Below the pieces are notes generated by a model, which saw only the letters and a list, made by a program, of their open reading frames with translations, searched no databases and was not told the origin of the DNA. From Lumbricus terrestris (taxonomy: Eukaryota > Annelida > Clitellata > Crassiclitellata > Lumbricidae), in assembly GCA_949752735.1 (NCBI GenBank), contig OX457043.1:41292087-41356086 (forward strand): a stretch of 64,000 bases of DNA, given 5' to 3'. Positions 45,436-56,880 of this stretch are shown here, one piece after another (positions within the stretch are counted from its first letter, which is position 1; every line of letters begins with the position of its first letter). The position numbers and the translations under genes were made by a program.

Positions 45436-45850
45436 AAAACGAGTTGTACACGGGGCGTCGGCGTATGCTATCTTATCGACTCGGAGCGGATTGTACAGTG
45501 TACAGTGTACACGCATCGAAATTTGCGTTGTTCGAAGAAGCCGGTGCGAGCCGCATTTGCCAACCGCGGCAACCAGCTCTCTCTCTCTTCTCCTCCTCCT
45601 CCTCTCCTCCTCCTCCTGCTCCTGCTCCTCATCTCCTCCTCCTCCTCCACCGCCTGCATGCGCCTCTCTCGTTCCTACCCTGCCGTTCTCCCCTCTCGCA
45701 CTCCCGCTACCCCGCAGTCGTCGGCTCGAATCGACGTCGATAAAAATGCGGGCGATACGATATAATTTAATCGGATACGCCGGGCGCGTAAATTCATCGC
45801 ATGATAGGCGCCCGGCGCTGCAGACACAGAATCGCAATCGTAGATAAAAC
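45436..45850. promoter_or_regulatory. GC/CpG-rich island-like segment, possible promoter
   Basis: Unusually CpG-rich for this window, with many CG-containing hexamers (GTCGGCG, CGAATCGACGTCGAT, GCGGGCGATACG, CGCCGGGCGCG) and a (CTC)n tract at 45585-45650. It lies upstream of the minus-strand gene, so it could include a distant promoter or 5' exon. There is no direct evidence such as a TATA box or recognised exon. Confidence 0.2.
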
Positions 45851-47300
45851 GACGCCCTTAAATATAATTATAATATTATACAGACAGCACATCGTTCAAT
45901 GCGCGCAGCATCCTATTAGAAAAGATCGAAAAATATATATGTAATATGCAGATGGATAATGTGCGTGTGTGGATGCTGTTTTAATAGCGTGAGAGACGGA
46001 GGGGTAGGGATGACGCATCATATACGCCATAACAGGATGTACGCATGTGTAGGGTGCGTTGAAAATGTGCCTCCATCATTTCCACTCCTTCTGAGAATGC
46101 CTCGGTCGAAACGCAATTAGTCGCCTTGCGTGCTAAGATGTGCGCGCGCCGATGGCTAATCATGTACAGTGAGCGTTATAACCGTCGGAGGCCACGGCTA
46201 ACCCTGCTACATACCCCAGTCGGCTGGGTGCAATAAAGGCGCTAATGCAACGCAGCACGATGTTAATTACGATAATGACGACAATGACGATATAATGACT
46301 TCGATTAGACGCCAGAAATGATAGATAGGAAAGCGAACGCAAAGATGTGATTGAAATACTAAAGCCCCTCTCGATATAATATATTTATAATCTGGAATCA
46401 ATTGACTAAGCGTATGAAAGCCGAAAGCTAGAAATATAGGTCGCTAATCTAAATTGCTGTGTATACCCGACTAAGGCCTATATACCCGATTCAAAAGCGT
46501 GGGATAAATTTTCATGTAGATGTATGCGACGGGTTACAATGAAGAACTGAAGAGTACGGAAATGAGCTTTGGGCGAGGTCGTAATGAGAATGAATAGGCC
46601 TATTGATAAAAAATTATTATTATTATTATAATAAAAATATTATTATTAAATTAATTTGCAACGCGCACAGGTTACACCGGGCGCAGATAATATAGTCGCC
46701 AAGAGAAGATACAACTAGATGTCGATGTGCCGGAAAGCGAAGGAGAAATAGCGAGCTTTAAGCCGCTTTTGAAAGAAGGAAGTGAATTTGAGCTACGAAA
46801 AGAAAGCATGCAGGAGTCGACGCCATTCCCTATTATGAATTAAGAGAATACATTTTTCTCGAGGTTGCAAAACGACAAGAGACAGTTTATTCAGTGATCA
46901 CCGATAATTGATTTTTTCTCTTTTATGTAAGTCTCATAGAAACGTAACAAAACTGATGCCAGACTCCATGGTGATAAATTTATCAAGAACACAAAGATGG
47001 CCTCTGGTTTCGAAACTAGCTGCTGGTCAAATAGCATCGAAGTCTGAGAACAGAGAGTAAACTCTGACGTCTGTAGACAGCGGATAAAATATTTGGAGAT
47101 TTGAACACAATGCCAAAAAACACTTGGCACAAAAAACCTCCTGAACGTTTATTCCGCAAAATGAATGCGAATAAAACTGTTAAACTCTGCGAAAGACAAT
47201 CTGGTCTCTACAATTTCCTATCTACAGTCTGTTCTAACTCATTCCGACTCCTCATCCAATGTTTCAGACTTTCACATACATATGTAGGCTATATACTAAG
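45851..47300. other. non-coding, no gene recognised
   Basis: An ATT/TAT run at 46609-46650. A GCGGATAAAATATTTGG near 47081 resembles the degenerate repeats at 49.3-51.8 kb. Confidence 0.45.
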
Positions 47301-48944
47301 CCCCTAAATTTTTCCCCCGTTAGCCTACTGGCAAGCGCAACCATTCTGTGAAAGTCCGATAAAATGGATGCGACATAGTCTATGTTTATCGGTTAAAGCA
47401 GACTGCGACTAAACATTTTATGAGTACGAAATATAAAAAGCAGGCTTCGGAAAACCGTAGGCCTATATACGTTGGAACGCAGGATTATTTATGAGGCAGA
47501 AAGAAAGGCACAGACGTTACCAAATGACGACTGCGATAATAGTTTCTTGTATGTTTGAACGTTTGTTGTTACCGAATTGGTTCGCTGGAATTATTGTTGT
47601 TCGCGTATATAGGCTACAACACGGATTTTGAACAGTATGTCGTCTCGCATTTCATCCTGCACATGCATTATGCAGCTGCACGAGAAGGGATTCGTTCTAG
47701 TATAGTATACAGAGTCGAGCGTCCTATATATGCATTTACTTGCACGCGACGTCTAAAGCCGGGCAATTTTGTGTTCTCCGCGGAGAAGGACCTTTGGGAG
47801 TCTTTGCCGGGGACACAGATCGTCAATCACCGATGGCCCATCGACCATGCTGCACCCACCGACGACCATCAGATGCGACTAATGCCTATTCTACGCAGAG
47901 CTGGCGTTCCAGGGATTTCCGACCGCTGCATGCGCCGTAGGCTATACATGCCCGAAATGAGGAGAATGTAGTAAATGAGGAATATATAGTAGATCTATAC
48001 TATGAAATAATGTTCTGGTTCTTGTGTATGAAACGTTACTTGCCGCCTATATACTGAGGTCTATTATAGCCACTCAACTTTGTCCATGCAGAAGCTGTGA
48101 ATTACAGTTACAACGGTTAGTTTCGGATATTGAAGCACCTAATTTGGCTCAACGTGTGGGAGTAGGCCTATATAAGCCGTCCAGTATATTGATTAATTTC
48201 TAGTTATAACTGTGCAATGTTCTAACTATATTATACATGCAGTACTTTCTGTCCCCGTATAAACTATACTCCGCAGTCGATCGAGTTGATCGATCGAAGT
48301 TTATCAATATAAATCGGCCACGTCGAGTAGATCGAAAAATCGTCGACTCAAACGACTATCGACTCGATCAGTAGTCGAGTAGCTCGTTGGTTTTTCAAGT
48401 CGAGTCGATCGTGGCTTTCTCGACTCGACTTCGAGATATTTTGCTTGCTATGTTTTTACTGCTGTGTCACAATAACTGCGACCTACATTATAGGCCATGT
48501 GATGTAATTCCGTTTTATTACACGACTGATAATAATGAGCCTCATGGCGGCCGTATCAGTGGAACTGTTGATGTTCAATACTGTGTGTAGTATACAAGGA
48601 GAGTTTTACAGTGAAAATGGAACGATTAAGATGCGCTAAATGGGAGGATTTCAGACAAATTTAAGCTCTGAGTCAGTCCAGATGATTTTAAAACGTTCAA
48701 AAGTCTGTACGTAAGAAGACTGAATGCATCGAATTCTCATTCTGATGAGTGACAACATTGTGGTCCACTTTACAGCGAGTGTTAATGGGAGCCGCAGCTG
48801 CCGCATATATACGATTCATATTTCAGAAAAAATATAGTTTTGCCTTCCGGGTTGGCAATGTCATAAAGATGAAATACAAGTATATGAATATAGTGTCATA
48901 TGAATTCGTTGAACAATACTTGCTATTTTAGCAGATGCATAGGA
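47301..48944. other. non-coding; TCGA-rich cluster at 48255-48430
   Basis: The frame at 47555-47971 has no recognisable domain. From 48255 to 48430 GTCGA, GATCGA, ACTCGAC and GAGTCGAT recur densely, as in a decayed short tandem repeat. Confidence 0.45.
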
Positions 48945-49222
48945 AGATGTGCTGCAGCTGGTGCAAGAAAAAAGTTCGCTGATTGAGACAATACAGAGGC
49001 ATGCAGATGAACTGGCTGGGTCACATGTTGAGGGGAGACTCGCTCCTGATGACGGCACTCGAGGGAGTAATGTTGGGAAAGAAACCACCAGGAAGACTGA
49101 GAATGACTATGACGTTGGACTGGTTGTTGGACGGAGAAAAGGGACGAGGATAGGCTACATAGAAATCAAGGGAAAAGCACAGAATAGTCAAGAATGGTGT
49201 CGTTGGAATCTTGGACTTCACT
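48945..49222 (+). pseudogene. non-LTR reverse transcriptase C-terminal fragment, frameshifted
   Basis: One frame opens with EKSSLIETIQRH. A shifted frame then reads QMNWLGHMLRGDSLL, TALEGVMLGKKPPGRLR and LDWLLDGEKGRG. The first frame resumes with EIKGKAQNSQEWCRWNLGLH before a stop. The (R)-x-x-WLGH-x-LR...L-EG-x-GK-x-x-GR-x-R pattern is the usual C-terminus of many LINE proteins. At least two frame changes and a TAG show it is dead. It lacks all catalytic domains and is 5'-truncated. Confidence 0.8.
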
Positions 49223-49299
49223 AAAGAAAAACAAGAGACTATAAGCCTATTCAATAGGTCTATTGAAATATAAGAAATGTAAGTGGAGATTGAGATTAC

Positions 49300-50243
49300 T
49301 TAAACTACAAGAGAAAGCGGATAGAATTTTACGAAGGTTGGAAAAAGTATGAATTATTTAGAAGTGAATGCCAACACAATTTCATGAAGGCTGCAGAGTA
49401 AGATTGGATTTGTTTACAATTGACGGGCGGATAAAATTTTACGAGGGTCGGAAAGGATTTAATTTATTACCAAGCGAAAGCGGATACAATTTTACGACGG
49501 GTGGTAAAGTTAGCAATAACTTAGAAATAACTGCACATGAAATTTTATGAAGGTCGAGGAAGGAAGATTTGAATTATTTACAAGACACGGCGCATAAGCT
49601 TTCATGAAGGTTTACATCAAGTGCATGATTGCGGATAAAATTGTGCTATGGCCGTAAAACCTCAGTGACGTGTAATTCCCCCCCGTATTCAGGTGACAGC
49701 GGATAAAATATTATCAAAGGTCAGAGAAAATTGCTGTCAGCAAATGACTGCGGATAAAATTTCATGCATGTCAAAATATATAGACTGGAATTGTATATAG
49801 CCTAGGCCAAAAAGCAGATGCGGATAAAGCCAAGGGCAAAGAACGACCTGAATTGTTTGGAAGAGTCTGCGGGAAATGCGTAGACTACAATTAGTATGGC
49901 GAGTGTAGTATAGGCTAGACGTTTGGCGTCGGTCTACATCATAGATGCTCTAAGCAATTTTTTTAGGTCAAAGTTGAAAACGCATGGTTAAAAATACCCG
50001 CGAATAAGATTTCGTTAATGCTTATTTAAACATTTGAATGGCTTAAAGATGTGTGTGGGGGTGACATTTTACTGGAGTAAGAAAAATGGAACTTAGGCCT
50101 ATATACTACTTGTAAATTAACGCACAACGGGCAGAATTTTATGAAGATAAAAAAGGAAGTTCCTGAAAATGAATCCAGTTAAAGCAGGTTAAAGATTGAC
50201 ATTGATTGTAAGCCCTCAGACGTGAGGCAGAGCTCGTGAGTAA
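49300..50243. repeat. degenerate tandem repeat with GCGGATAAAATTTTA core
   Basis: Units of irregular length (about 60-90 bp) share GCGGATAAAATTTTACGARG then GTCGGAAA and often GAATTATTTACAAG. Clear occurrences lie near 49430, 49480, 49540, 49636, 49690 and 49750. It looks like an old array that has diverged. Confidence 0.65.
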
Positions 50244-50636
50244 CAGTGGCAGCGCCAGGGGGGCTAGGGGTTAAGCCCCCCTCTAAAAAAGGTCATCAAG
50301 TTTTTGGACAGGGAAAATTAAAAATTTTCATGAGATTTCGACCAAATGGGAAAAAAGGTCGTCAGGTTTTTAGACTGGGAAAAATTAAACATTTCCATGA
50401 GATTTCGACCAAAATGACTTAAAAAACGGTCGTCAGGTTTTTGAACTGGAAAATTTGGACTGGGAAAATAAAATATTTCCATGAGATTTCAACCAAACGA
50501 CTAAAAAAAGGTTGTCAAAAATTTTGGCGAATGAAAATGAAAAATTTTCTCCGCGATTCGTCCCCCTCAACTTCTAAACCAAGTCTCCGCCCATTGGCTT
50601 CCGCCTCCCCAAACTGAAATCGCGGCGCCGCCACTG
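50244..50636. mobile_element. hAT-type MITE family M3
   Basis: 393 bp. Left end CAGTGGCAGCGCCAGG and right end read inward CAGTGGCGGCGCCGCG. The flanks GTGAGTAA and GCGAGTAT agree at 6 of 8 bases. The interior has three direct copies of GGTCGTCAGGTTTTTGGAC-type sequence followed by TTTCCATGAGATTTC. No coding sequence. Confidence 0.8.
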
Positions 50637-51394
50637 GCGAGTATATAAGCTGGTGCCCTGCGCCTAGCTTTTCAAAGGCGTTTTAGAAGTCTGGAGCTCA
50701 TATACGATTACGATTCAACTAACAAATACTCATTGTTCGTAACTTAAATGGTTACAAGCGCTTGCAGAGGGAAACATTCTATAAGTCCCTATTGCCATTA
50801 GCAAAATGAAACGAGATTGTGGACAGTATTGCGTTTGAACGACTGAAAATAATGATCACATCACATTATCCTCGGCTGCGGCCGATCAAAAGAGTATATT
50901 TGCCTTAGAAAACAATTCACTTAAGAAACGAGTATTAGGACAGACTGCAGCAACGTTGCAGACGATAAGATTTTATGGAGGGCTGAAAAAGAAAGCAGGC
51001 CATACTGCAGTTAGAAATGAATAAAATTTTATTTAGGTCGGCATGAAAGAAACAGGAGTTGGTATAGTCTATCTATAGAGTCGAGAGACACGGCGGATAA
51101 AATTTCACGGACGTCGAGGAAACGAGCATTCGATAAAACTGTTCGGAGGTTCATAAAAGCTAAGGCAAGATGACAGACGACTAGACATAATAATATTATA
51201 GGCACAATATATTATATGGTAAAGAAAAACTATGTGTACAATAATGGGTTCTATATATACATGTAGATGCCTCAGAAAAGATAATTAACAAAAGGTTTTC
51301 GTTTATTATTATAATAATTCAAACTGCGTGACGATTACGCAGTTAGATTAGCCTATACGTGATAAAGCATAGTGGCAACATTATCTATCTATTC
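50637..51394. repeat. degenerate tandem repeat, continuation
   Basis: Further weak copies of the GATAAAATTT-ATGGAGG-TCG phrase occur near 50967, 51022 and 51094. The rest is not interpretable. Confidence 0.5.
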
Positions 51395-51610
51395 ATCTAT
51401 CTATGTAATTTATATAGCGCCCCTTCAAGGAGGCTACTCAGAGGCGCTCCCGACCCAAGCCCGGTCAAAAAGAGAAGTCTTGAGCAATCTATAGAAAGAG
51501 CCAGACATGTTCCGAGGCTGGGAACGCAGGTTAGAGGGAAGGTCATTCCAAGCGGAAGGTCCAGTGACCGAAAATGCCCTATGATAATTATAACAAGTTT
51601 AACAGTCGTC
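51395..51610 (-). mobile_element. SINE or LINE 3' end with GGGGCGCTATATAAAT tail
   Basis: On the minus strand the sequence ends GGAGCGCCTCTGAGTAGCCT, CCTTGAAGGGGCGCTATATA and AATTACATAGATAGATG, the same 3' module as SINE family B. The upstream body (51460-51600) differs from the copy at 30776, so this may be a partner LINE or another SINE sharing the tail. Confidence 0.6.
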
Positions 51611-52145
51611 ACTGCAGAAGTCAACAAAAAACTATCAAAGTCGCAAAGCTAATGCACTACCGTATAACACTGCGCGGATATTTTATTATGGAACAAAAGA
51701 GAATCCAGAGTAAAGTATGAATTATAGGTGAATGCGGATAAAGTAGTTTTGACGGCTGAAGTAAGTCAAGCTGTACGATAGACGATATATATGAATCGTA
51801 TATAACAGATCCATTTTGTAGGCATATAGTTCCTCGAGGCTAGGCCTATATGCGTGTATTCTCAATGCCGCAATGCGCTGCGTGTCGTGCATGGTTCTCA
51901 CACAAGACAGCTGTATATTACAGAACCTTGTCTCGGGCTTTTATATAGCGCAAGAGTGAATTAATGTATTGCAGCGACGCGTAGTAATTATAGGAGGGGA
52001 GAACTACACTGGGAAGTGTTCTTAATAAAGACGATCGAAAGAAGGAGTGGGAGGAGGAAGGAGGGAGCAGAGATTTGCGGAGGGCGTCCGGTTGTGACGT
52101 CAATTATGATAGCGCTAGGCAGTTTTGGTATAACTACGCCTGCAT
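51611..52145. other. non-coding, no feature seen
   Basis: A GGAGGAAGGAGGGAG purine run near 52050. Nothing else is supported. Confidence 0.4.
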
Positions 52146-52880
52146 TCATTGTAGAGCGTGTAGTGTACATGTGCGTGTGCATGTGTGCGTGTGTTTACGT
52201 GTGTGTGCGTGTGTGCGTGTGTATGTTATCGCGCCTATTATCGTCGATTCGTCAAATGCGCCTCATCTATAGAGATCGAATGCTTTTGTCAGTATATATA
52301 TATATACATATATATATATATCTACGGAATGCTCTACACGCACATTCTACCTGGAAGTCGTATAATACATTATGGACTGCATAGCACGAATCAACAGAGA
52401 TTATGTATATAGGACCTATACATGCGCACACGCATATATCATACACATCGATAAATGTATGTGTGTTTGTGTTTGCATGTGTGTGTTTTGCGTGTGTACG
52501 CGTGTGTGTGCGTGCGTGTGTATGTGTGTAACTGTGTATGCGTGTGTTTGTGTGTGCGTGTGTGTGCGTGTGTGTACGTGTGTGTGTGTGTACGTGTGTG
52601 TGTGTGCATGTGTGTGTGTGTGCATGTGTGTGTGTGTGTGCATGTGTGTGTGTTGCATATGCTATCATGGGCGGCTGTTGCATGCATGGTTGCAACAATG
52701 CCCAAGTCATGCGCGCGTCTCTTTGGAACAATTTCGACAACGGTCGATCCATAATGCACTCGCATATTATATTAGCAACAACAGTTTTATATAGCGCATC
52801 CAGATCTCTCTGTATACCAATGGTCACAATTAAAGAACCTGATACACACACACATACATACATACATACACACACACACG

Positions 52881-52914
<34 letters not shown>

Positions 52915-52920
52915 GTGCAT
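52146..52920. repeat. GT/CA microsatellite cluster
   Basis: GTGTGCGTGTG blocks at 52165-52225 and 52455-52652, a TA run at 52293-52322, and CACACACATA/TATA at 52845-52915. Confidence 0.93.
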
Positions 52921-53179
52921 CATCCACATGTGCGCGGCGCTTATCGATATCTGAGCGTAAGTATACTTTATCCTGCATGCATGCACTCGTAAATAGACTT
53001 GTAAATGCGTAGGTTCGCAGGTAGATACGTCATAGAGGATCGGCTCATTTCAGGCTCAAGTATTATAGACTAGTTTATATATAATACGCCTTAGATGCCG
53101 ACCCGCTTCATAACAACTGATTAAACATTGACCTATTATTTATAATATATACAGCATGTACAAACAGACTAAGATTATA

Positions 53180-53418
53180 ACTGGCTCGCTTGGCTACAAA
53201 CTGGCTCGCTTGGCTACACCGGTAAGGTCGAAGGCCGCGCGTCTGTACGCAATTCACTCTGTGAAAGAGAGCGTGCGGGCCGCGGTTCGATTTCCGAAGG
53301 TGGCTATTTCAGAGATTCAAAAATCTCGGGCTAGCACGGTCCGTCCACGGGGACCTAAATGGCTTGGCGACACTAATCATCTTCGATATGGCGGTGTCGT
53401 TAAACATGTAACAACAAC
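53180..53418 (+). mobile_element. SINE family A, full-length copy with 13-bp target duplication
   Basis: 239 bp flanked by a perfect 13-bp direct repeat GACTAAGATTATA (53167-53179 and 53419-53431). The tRNA-like head includes box A-like GGCTACACCGGTAAGG and box B CGGTTCGATTTCCG. It is followed by a TCAGAGATTCAAAAATCTCG hairpin, the family module GGCGACACTAATCATCTTCG, TGTCGTTAAACATGTAA, and an ACAACAAC tail. The duplication and head-to-tail order establish a pol III retroposon. Confidence 0.93.
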
Positions 53419-53431
53419 GACTAAGATTATA

Positions 53432-53925
53432 TAACAACCGAGCTCGTAAATGGTGCTCGGCGCTTAGCTTTACGCACTAGAAATTGTTAGCTCATGATCA
53501 CGGTGAATATATATATATATATGTATTATATATATATATATAATTATATACAAATATTTATAATGCGTGAGTATGCTATATAATTACAGCATGCTTACAC
53601 ATCGCGCAACTAAAACCTGAAACTTAAGCGTTTACATTATTCTGTGTATCTATAGGTTGATTTAGACCTTTTCAGAAAAATGCCTCTGTATAGTTCTCAA
53701 CATGGATAGATGCATATGCAATACAATTGAAATCTGATAATAGACGCCTTACAAAGCATAGAAGTGAAGTCGGACAACCATTAAGAGACATGTATATTGT
53801 ATAGGCTACACTGGAACGAGCAAGTTTTAGTTTAAAGCGAAAGACAGTCTTAGTGCATGAGCACTATAGAGAGTCGCGAACATGAGGTGGTATACAATTT
53901 CAGACGGAGCGTCAAGCAACTGTAA
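53432..53925. other. non-coding; TA-rich start
   Basis: ATATATATATATGTATTATA at 53508-53550. Nothing else is recognised. Confidence 0.45.
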
Positions 53926-54400
53926 ATGAACGCCGGTGTCACGTGACAGAGTCTCCCCCCTAAAAGTCTCCCCGAAGACTCTATTTCGAGATAGATTCTT
54001 CTCCCCGACTGATCTGCATGCTTCAAAATAAATTCGTCACCGGAGCTATAATTATAGGCCTATTCTAAAATAAAGTCTCCGGGGGGGGAAAGAATATTTC
54101 ATCACCCGCTGAAATAAAAGTTGCTCAACGCAAAAGCTACAGTCACGTGATATTTTATAGCTAACCATGCAGGTAAAACCCGTAGCTTACGTTGCTAAAT
54201 TAATTGGCAAGACGTACGTTTCCTGTAACTTGAAAACTTTGTTCCCATACAGAGTTACTAAGAAGACGTCAATTCAGTCAGGGGAGGTTCTGGGGGTTTT
54301 TTGGGGGGGGGAGGGAGGGGAGTCTTTATATCGTGACAGCGACCAAAGACATGACGTGTACAAGAAACATTCATGTGTACTGCACATATTTAAGTAGTAG
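53926..54400 (+). repeat. dispersed repeat R5, copy 1
   Basis: Shares ordered blocks with 60222-60600: a GTGACA(G/T)AG start, CCGTAAAAGT/CCTAAAAGTCTCCCC, AATAGATTCT, AATATTTCATC-CGCTGAAATAAA, and a G-rich block ending CTTTAT-TCGTGACA. The order and spacing are conserved and the orientation is the same. Unknown class. Confidence 0.7.
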
Positions 54401-54598
54401 CTATAAATGGATTCTGGATAGGCGTGCGTGCGTGCTGCTGTTGCCAATAATTCTATGATATATCACGTATTGCAAGATCGAATGGCATTGTCGACTTTGT
54501 ACAAGACATGATGCTCATGATCCGGTGACTTATTTCAATATATTCGCCTGCTTTATATAAATATATATAAATATAATATATACATATAAATGTGTGAC

Positions 54599-54655
54599 CT
54601 CCTGTATTATATATATACATACATATATATATATATATAATACAGGAGATCATAC
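54599..54655. repeat. TA-cored palindrome
   Basis: CTCCTGTATTATATATATAC on the left and its near complement ATATATATAATACAGGAG on the right form a hairpin of about 50 bp, similar in design to 3661-3741. Confidence 0.8.
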
Positions 54656-54839
54656 ATTGTAACAAAACAGAAAAGCGTGCGGTCTTGACGCCATTTTGAG
54701 TGATCATGGGATTGCGATGATCCAAAGTCGAAATTTGTTTAAAAATTTTATGGTCATGCACTTGGTACACGTGTCGTGTACAAAAGCGCAAAACGTAAAC
54801 CGGAAATTGATTAGTGGCTTTCATCACACTTGCGACAAT

Positions 54840-55905
54840 GATCACTCAATCAATCGCCCATAGTGACTTTGGTCAGTCAGTCTGTCGGCCAGTCAATTGG
54901 ACAATTGTACAGTTGCCTGATCAATCGGTCAGTCAGTCTGTCGGCCTGGTAATCGGACAATTACACGCTTGACTGGTCAGTCAGTCAGTCTGTCGGCCTG
55001 GTAATCGGACAATTGCACGCTTGACTGGTCAGCCAGTCAATCTGTCGGCCAGTCAATGAGGCAGTTGTACAGTTAACTGGTCAATCGGTCAGTCAATCTT
55101 CGGCTAGTCAATCGGACAGTTTTACGGTTGGCTGGCCAGTCGGTCAGTCAATCGTTGGCCAGTCAATGAGACAATTGTACAGCTGGACAATCGGTCAGTC
55201 AATCTTCGGCTAGTCAATCGGACAGTTTTACGGTTGGCTGGCCAGTCGGTCAGTCAATCGTTGGCCAGTCAATGAGACAATTGTACAGTTGGCTGGTCAA
55301 TCGGTCAGTCAATCTTCGGCAAGTCAATCGGACAGTTTTACGGTTGACTGGTGAATCGGTCAGTTCGGCCTCTGAGTGAGTCATCGCTTGTCCGGTCACT
55401 CGGTCTATAATACGTTTGTAGAAAATTTCTATGAATCGTCAATCAAAGAGTCGTACGGTTGACTAGTCGTTCGGTCAGTCAATCGTCGGCCAGTCAATCG
55501 GACAATTGTACAGTTGACTGATCAATCGGTCAGTCAGTCTGTCGGCCTGGTAATTGGACAATTGCACTGGTCAGTCAGTCAATCTGTCGGTCAGGCAATG
55601 AGGCAGTTGTACAGTTGACTGGTCAATCGGTCAGTCAATCTTCGGCTAGTCAATCGGAAAGTTGTACAGTTGGCTGGTCAATCGGTCGGTCAATTGTCGG
55701 CCAGTCAATCGGACAATTGTACGGTTGGCTGGTCAATCGATGAGTTCGTCTATGGGTCAGTCGGTCAGACAATTGTACGGCTGACTGGTCAAACGGTCAG
55801 TCAATCTGCCGGCCAGTCAATCGGAGAGCTATACGGTTGACTGGTGAATCGGTCAGCAGTTCGGTCACTGAGTGACCGGGTCATCGCTTGGTCCGGTCAC
55901 TCGGT
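54840..55905. repeat. CAGTCAATCGG minisatellite
   Basis: About 1.06 kb of units of roughly 50-60 bp: GGTCAGTCAATC, GTCGGCCAGTCAATCGGACA and ATTGTACAGTTGACTGGTCA. Larger identical blocks recur, for example the ATCTTCGGCTAGTCAATCGG to TTGGCCAGTCAATGAGACAA block at about 55090 and 55200. It has built-in short-range self-similarity (GTCAGTCA, CAATCGG). Confidence 0.93.
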
Positions 55906-56125
55906 CCATATATATATATATATATATATACATATACGTTTGTATAATATATATATTATATATATATTATATATATACGTTTGTATAATATATATATTAT
56001 ATATATATTATATATATACGTTTGTATAATATATATATTATATATATATTATATATATACGTTTGTATAATATATATATTATATATATATATATTATATA
56101 TATATACGTTTTTATAATATATAGA
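55906..56125. repeat. TA-rich 55-bp tandem repeat
   Basis: After a short TA run, about four copies of a unit made of ACGTTTGTATAATATATATA and a TTATATATATATTATATA tail. It directly joins the preceding minisatellite. Confidence 0.93.
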
Positions 56126-56327
56126 CAACATCGAAGAATCGTTCGGTCATCAATATAGGTTCCATCATGTCTGGCATATCCATGACGACCGATGAGGAGG
56201 GGGCACCGATGGCGAGGGCGCATGCGCAGCAGCCGACGCATCATCGGCTGCAGGAGCGACGACGACGACGTGTGGGACAATATTTGCCAGTGACGTTAAA
56301 TCCTGGATTTGCAGAGAGAGGGCGCCG

Positions 56328-56330
<3 letters not shown>
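56126..56330. other. short non-repeat segment
   Basis: Contains ATG-initiated frames on both strands (for example CATCATGTCTGGC near 56164) and some CpG-rich sequence (GCGACGACGACGACG). No coding motif was recognised. Confidence 0.35.
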
Positions 56331-56390
<60 letters not shown>

Positions 56391-56880
56391 GATGACCGAA
56401 GACAGACTGTGCATGCGAACTTAACGATCGCTTCCCTTAACCCTGACTCTGTATGCCTGTCTGTATGCCTGTCTGTATGCCTGTCTGTATGCCTGTCTGT
56501 ATGCCTACCTGCCTGCATGCATGCCTGTTCGTCTGTGTCTGCCTGCAGTGAATCTGACTGTCTGTATGTCGGTCTAACCGTCTGTGTGTATACGCCTATT
56601 ATAATACCTGTCTTGTCTATAGTATACGCCTATCTGACGATATGGCGCCTATCTATCTGCCTGTTTGTCTATTTCTACCTGTCTATCTGTCTGTCTGTAT
56701 GTATGTATGTATGTATGTATGTTTATGCACGGCCACACACACGCACGCACACACATGCACTCGCACATGCGCGCATACAAAAACACACGCGTACACACGC
56801 ACGCGCGTACGGACACGCATACGTAACACAAACATACAAACAGACACACACACCCACACACACTGACGTCATCATCTTAA
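56331..56880. repeat. TA, CTGTATGC and CA microsatellites
   Basis: (TA)n at 56331-56386, GCCTGTCTGTAT octamers at 56446-56505, (TGTA)n at 56695-56722, and CACGCACA runs at 56733-56865. Confidence 0.93.

Noticed and set aside
47555..47971. 138-codon plus-strand frame as a host gene
   Set aside because: No recognisable domain or convincing splice signals, and the composition matches flanking non-coding DNA.
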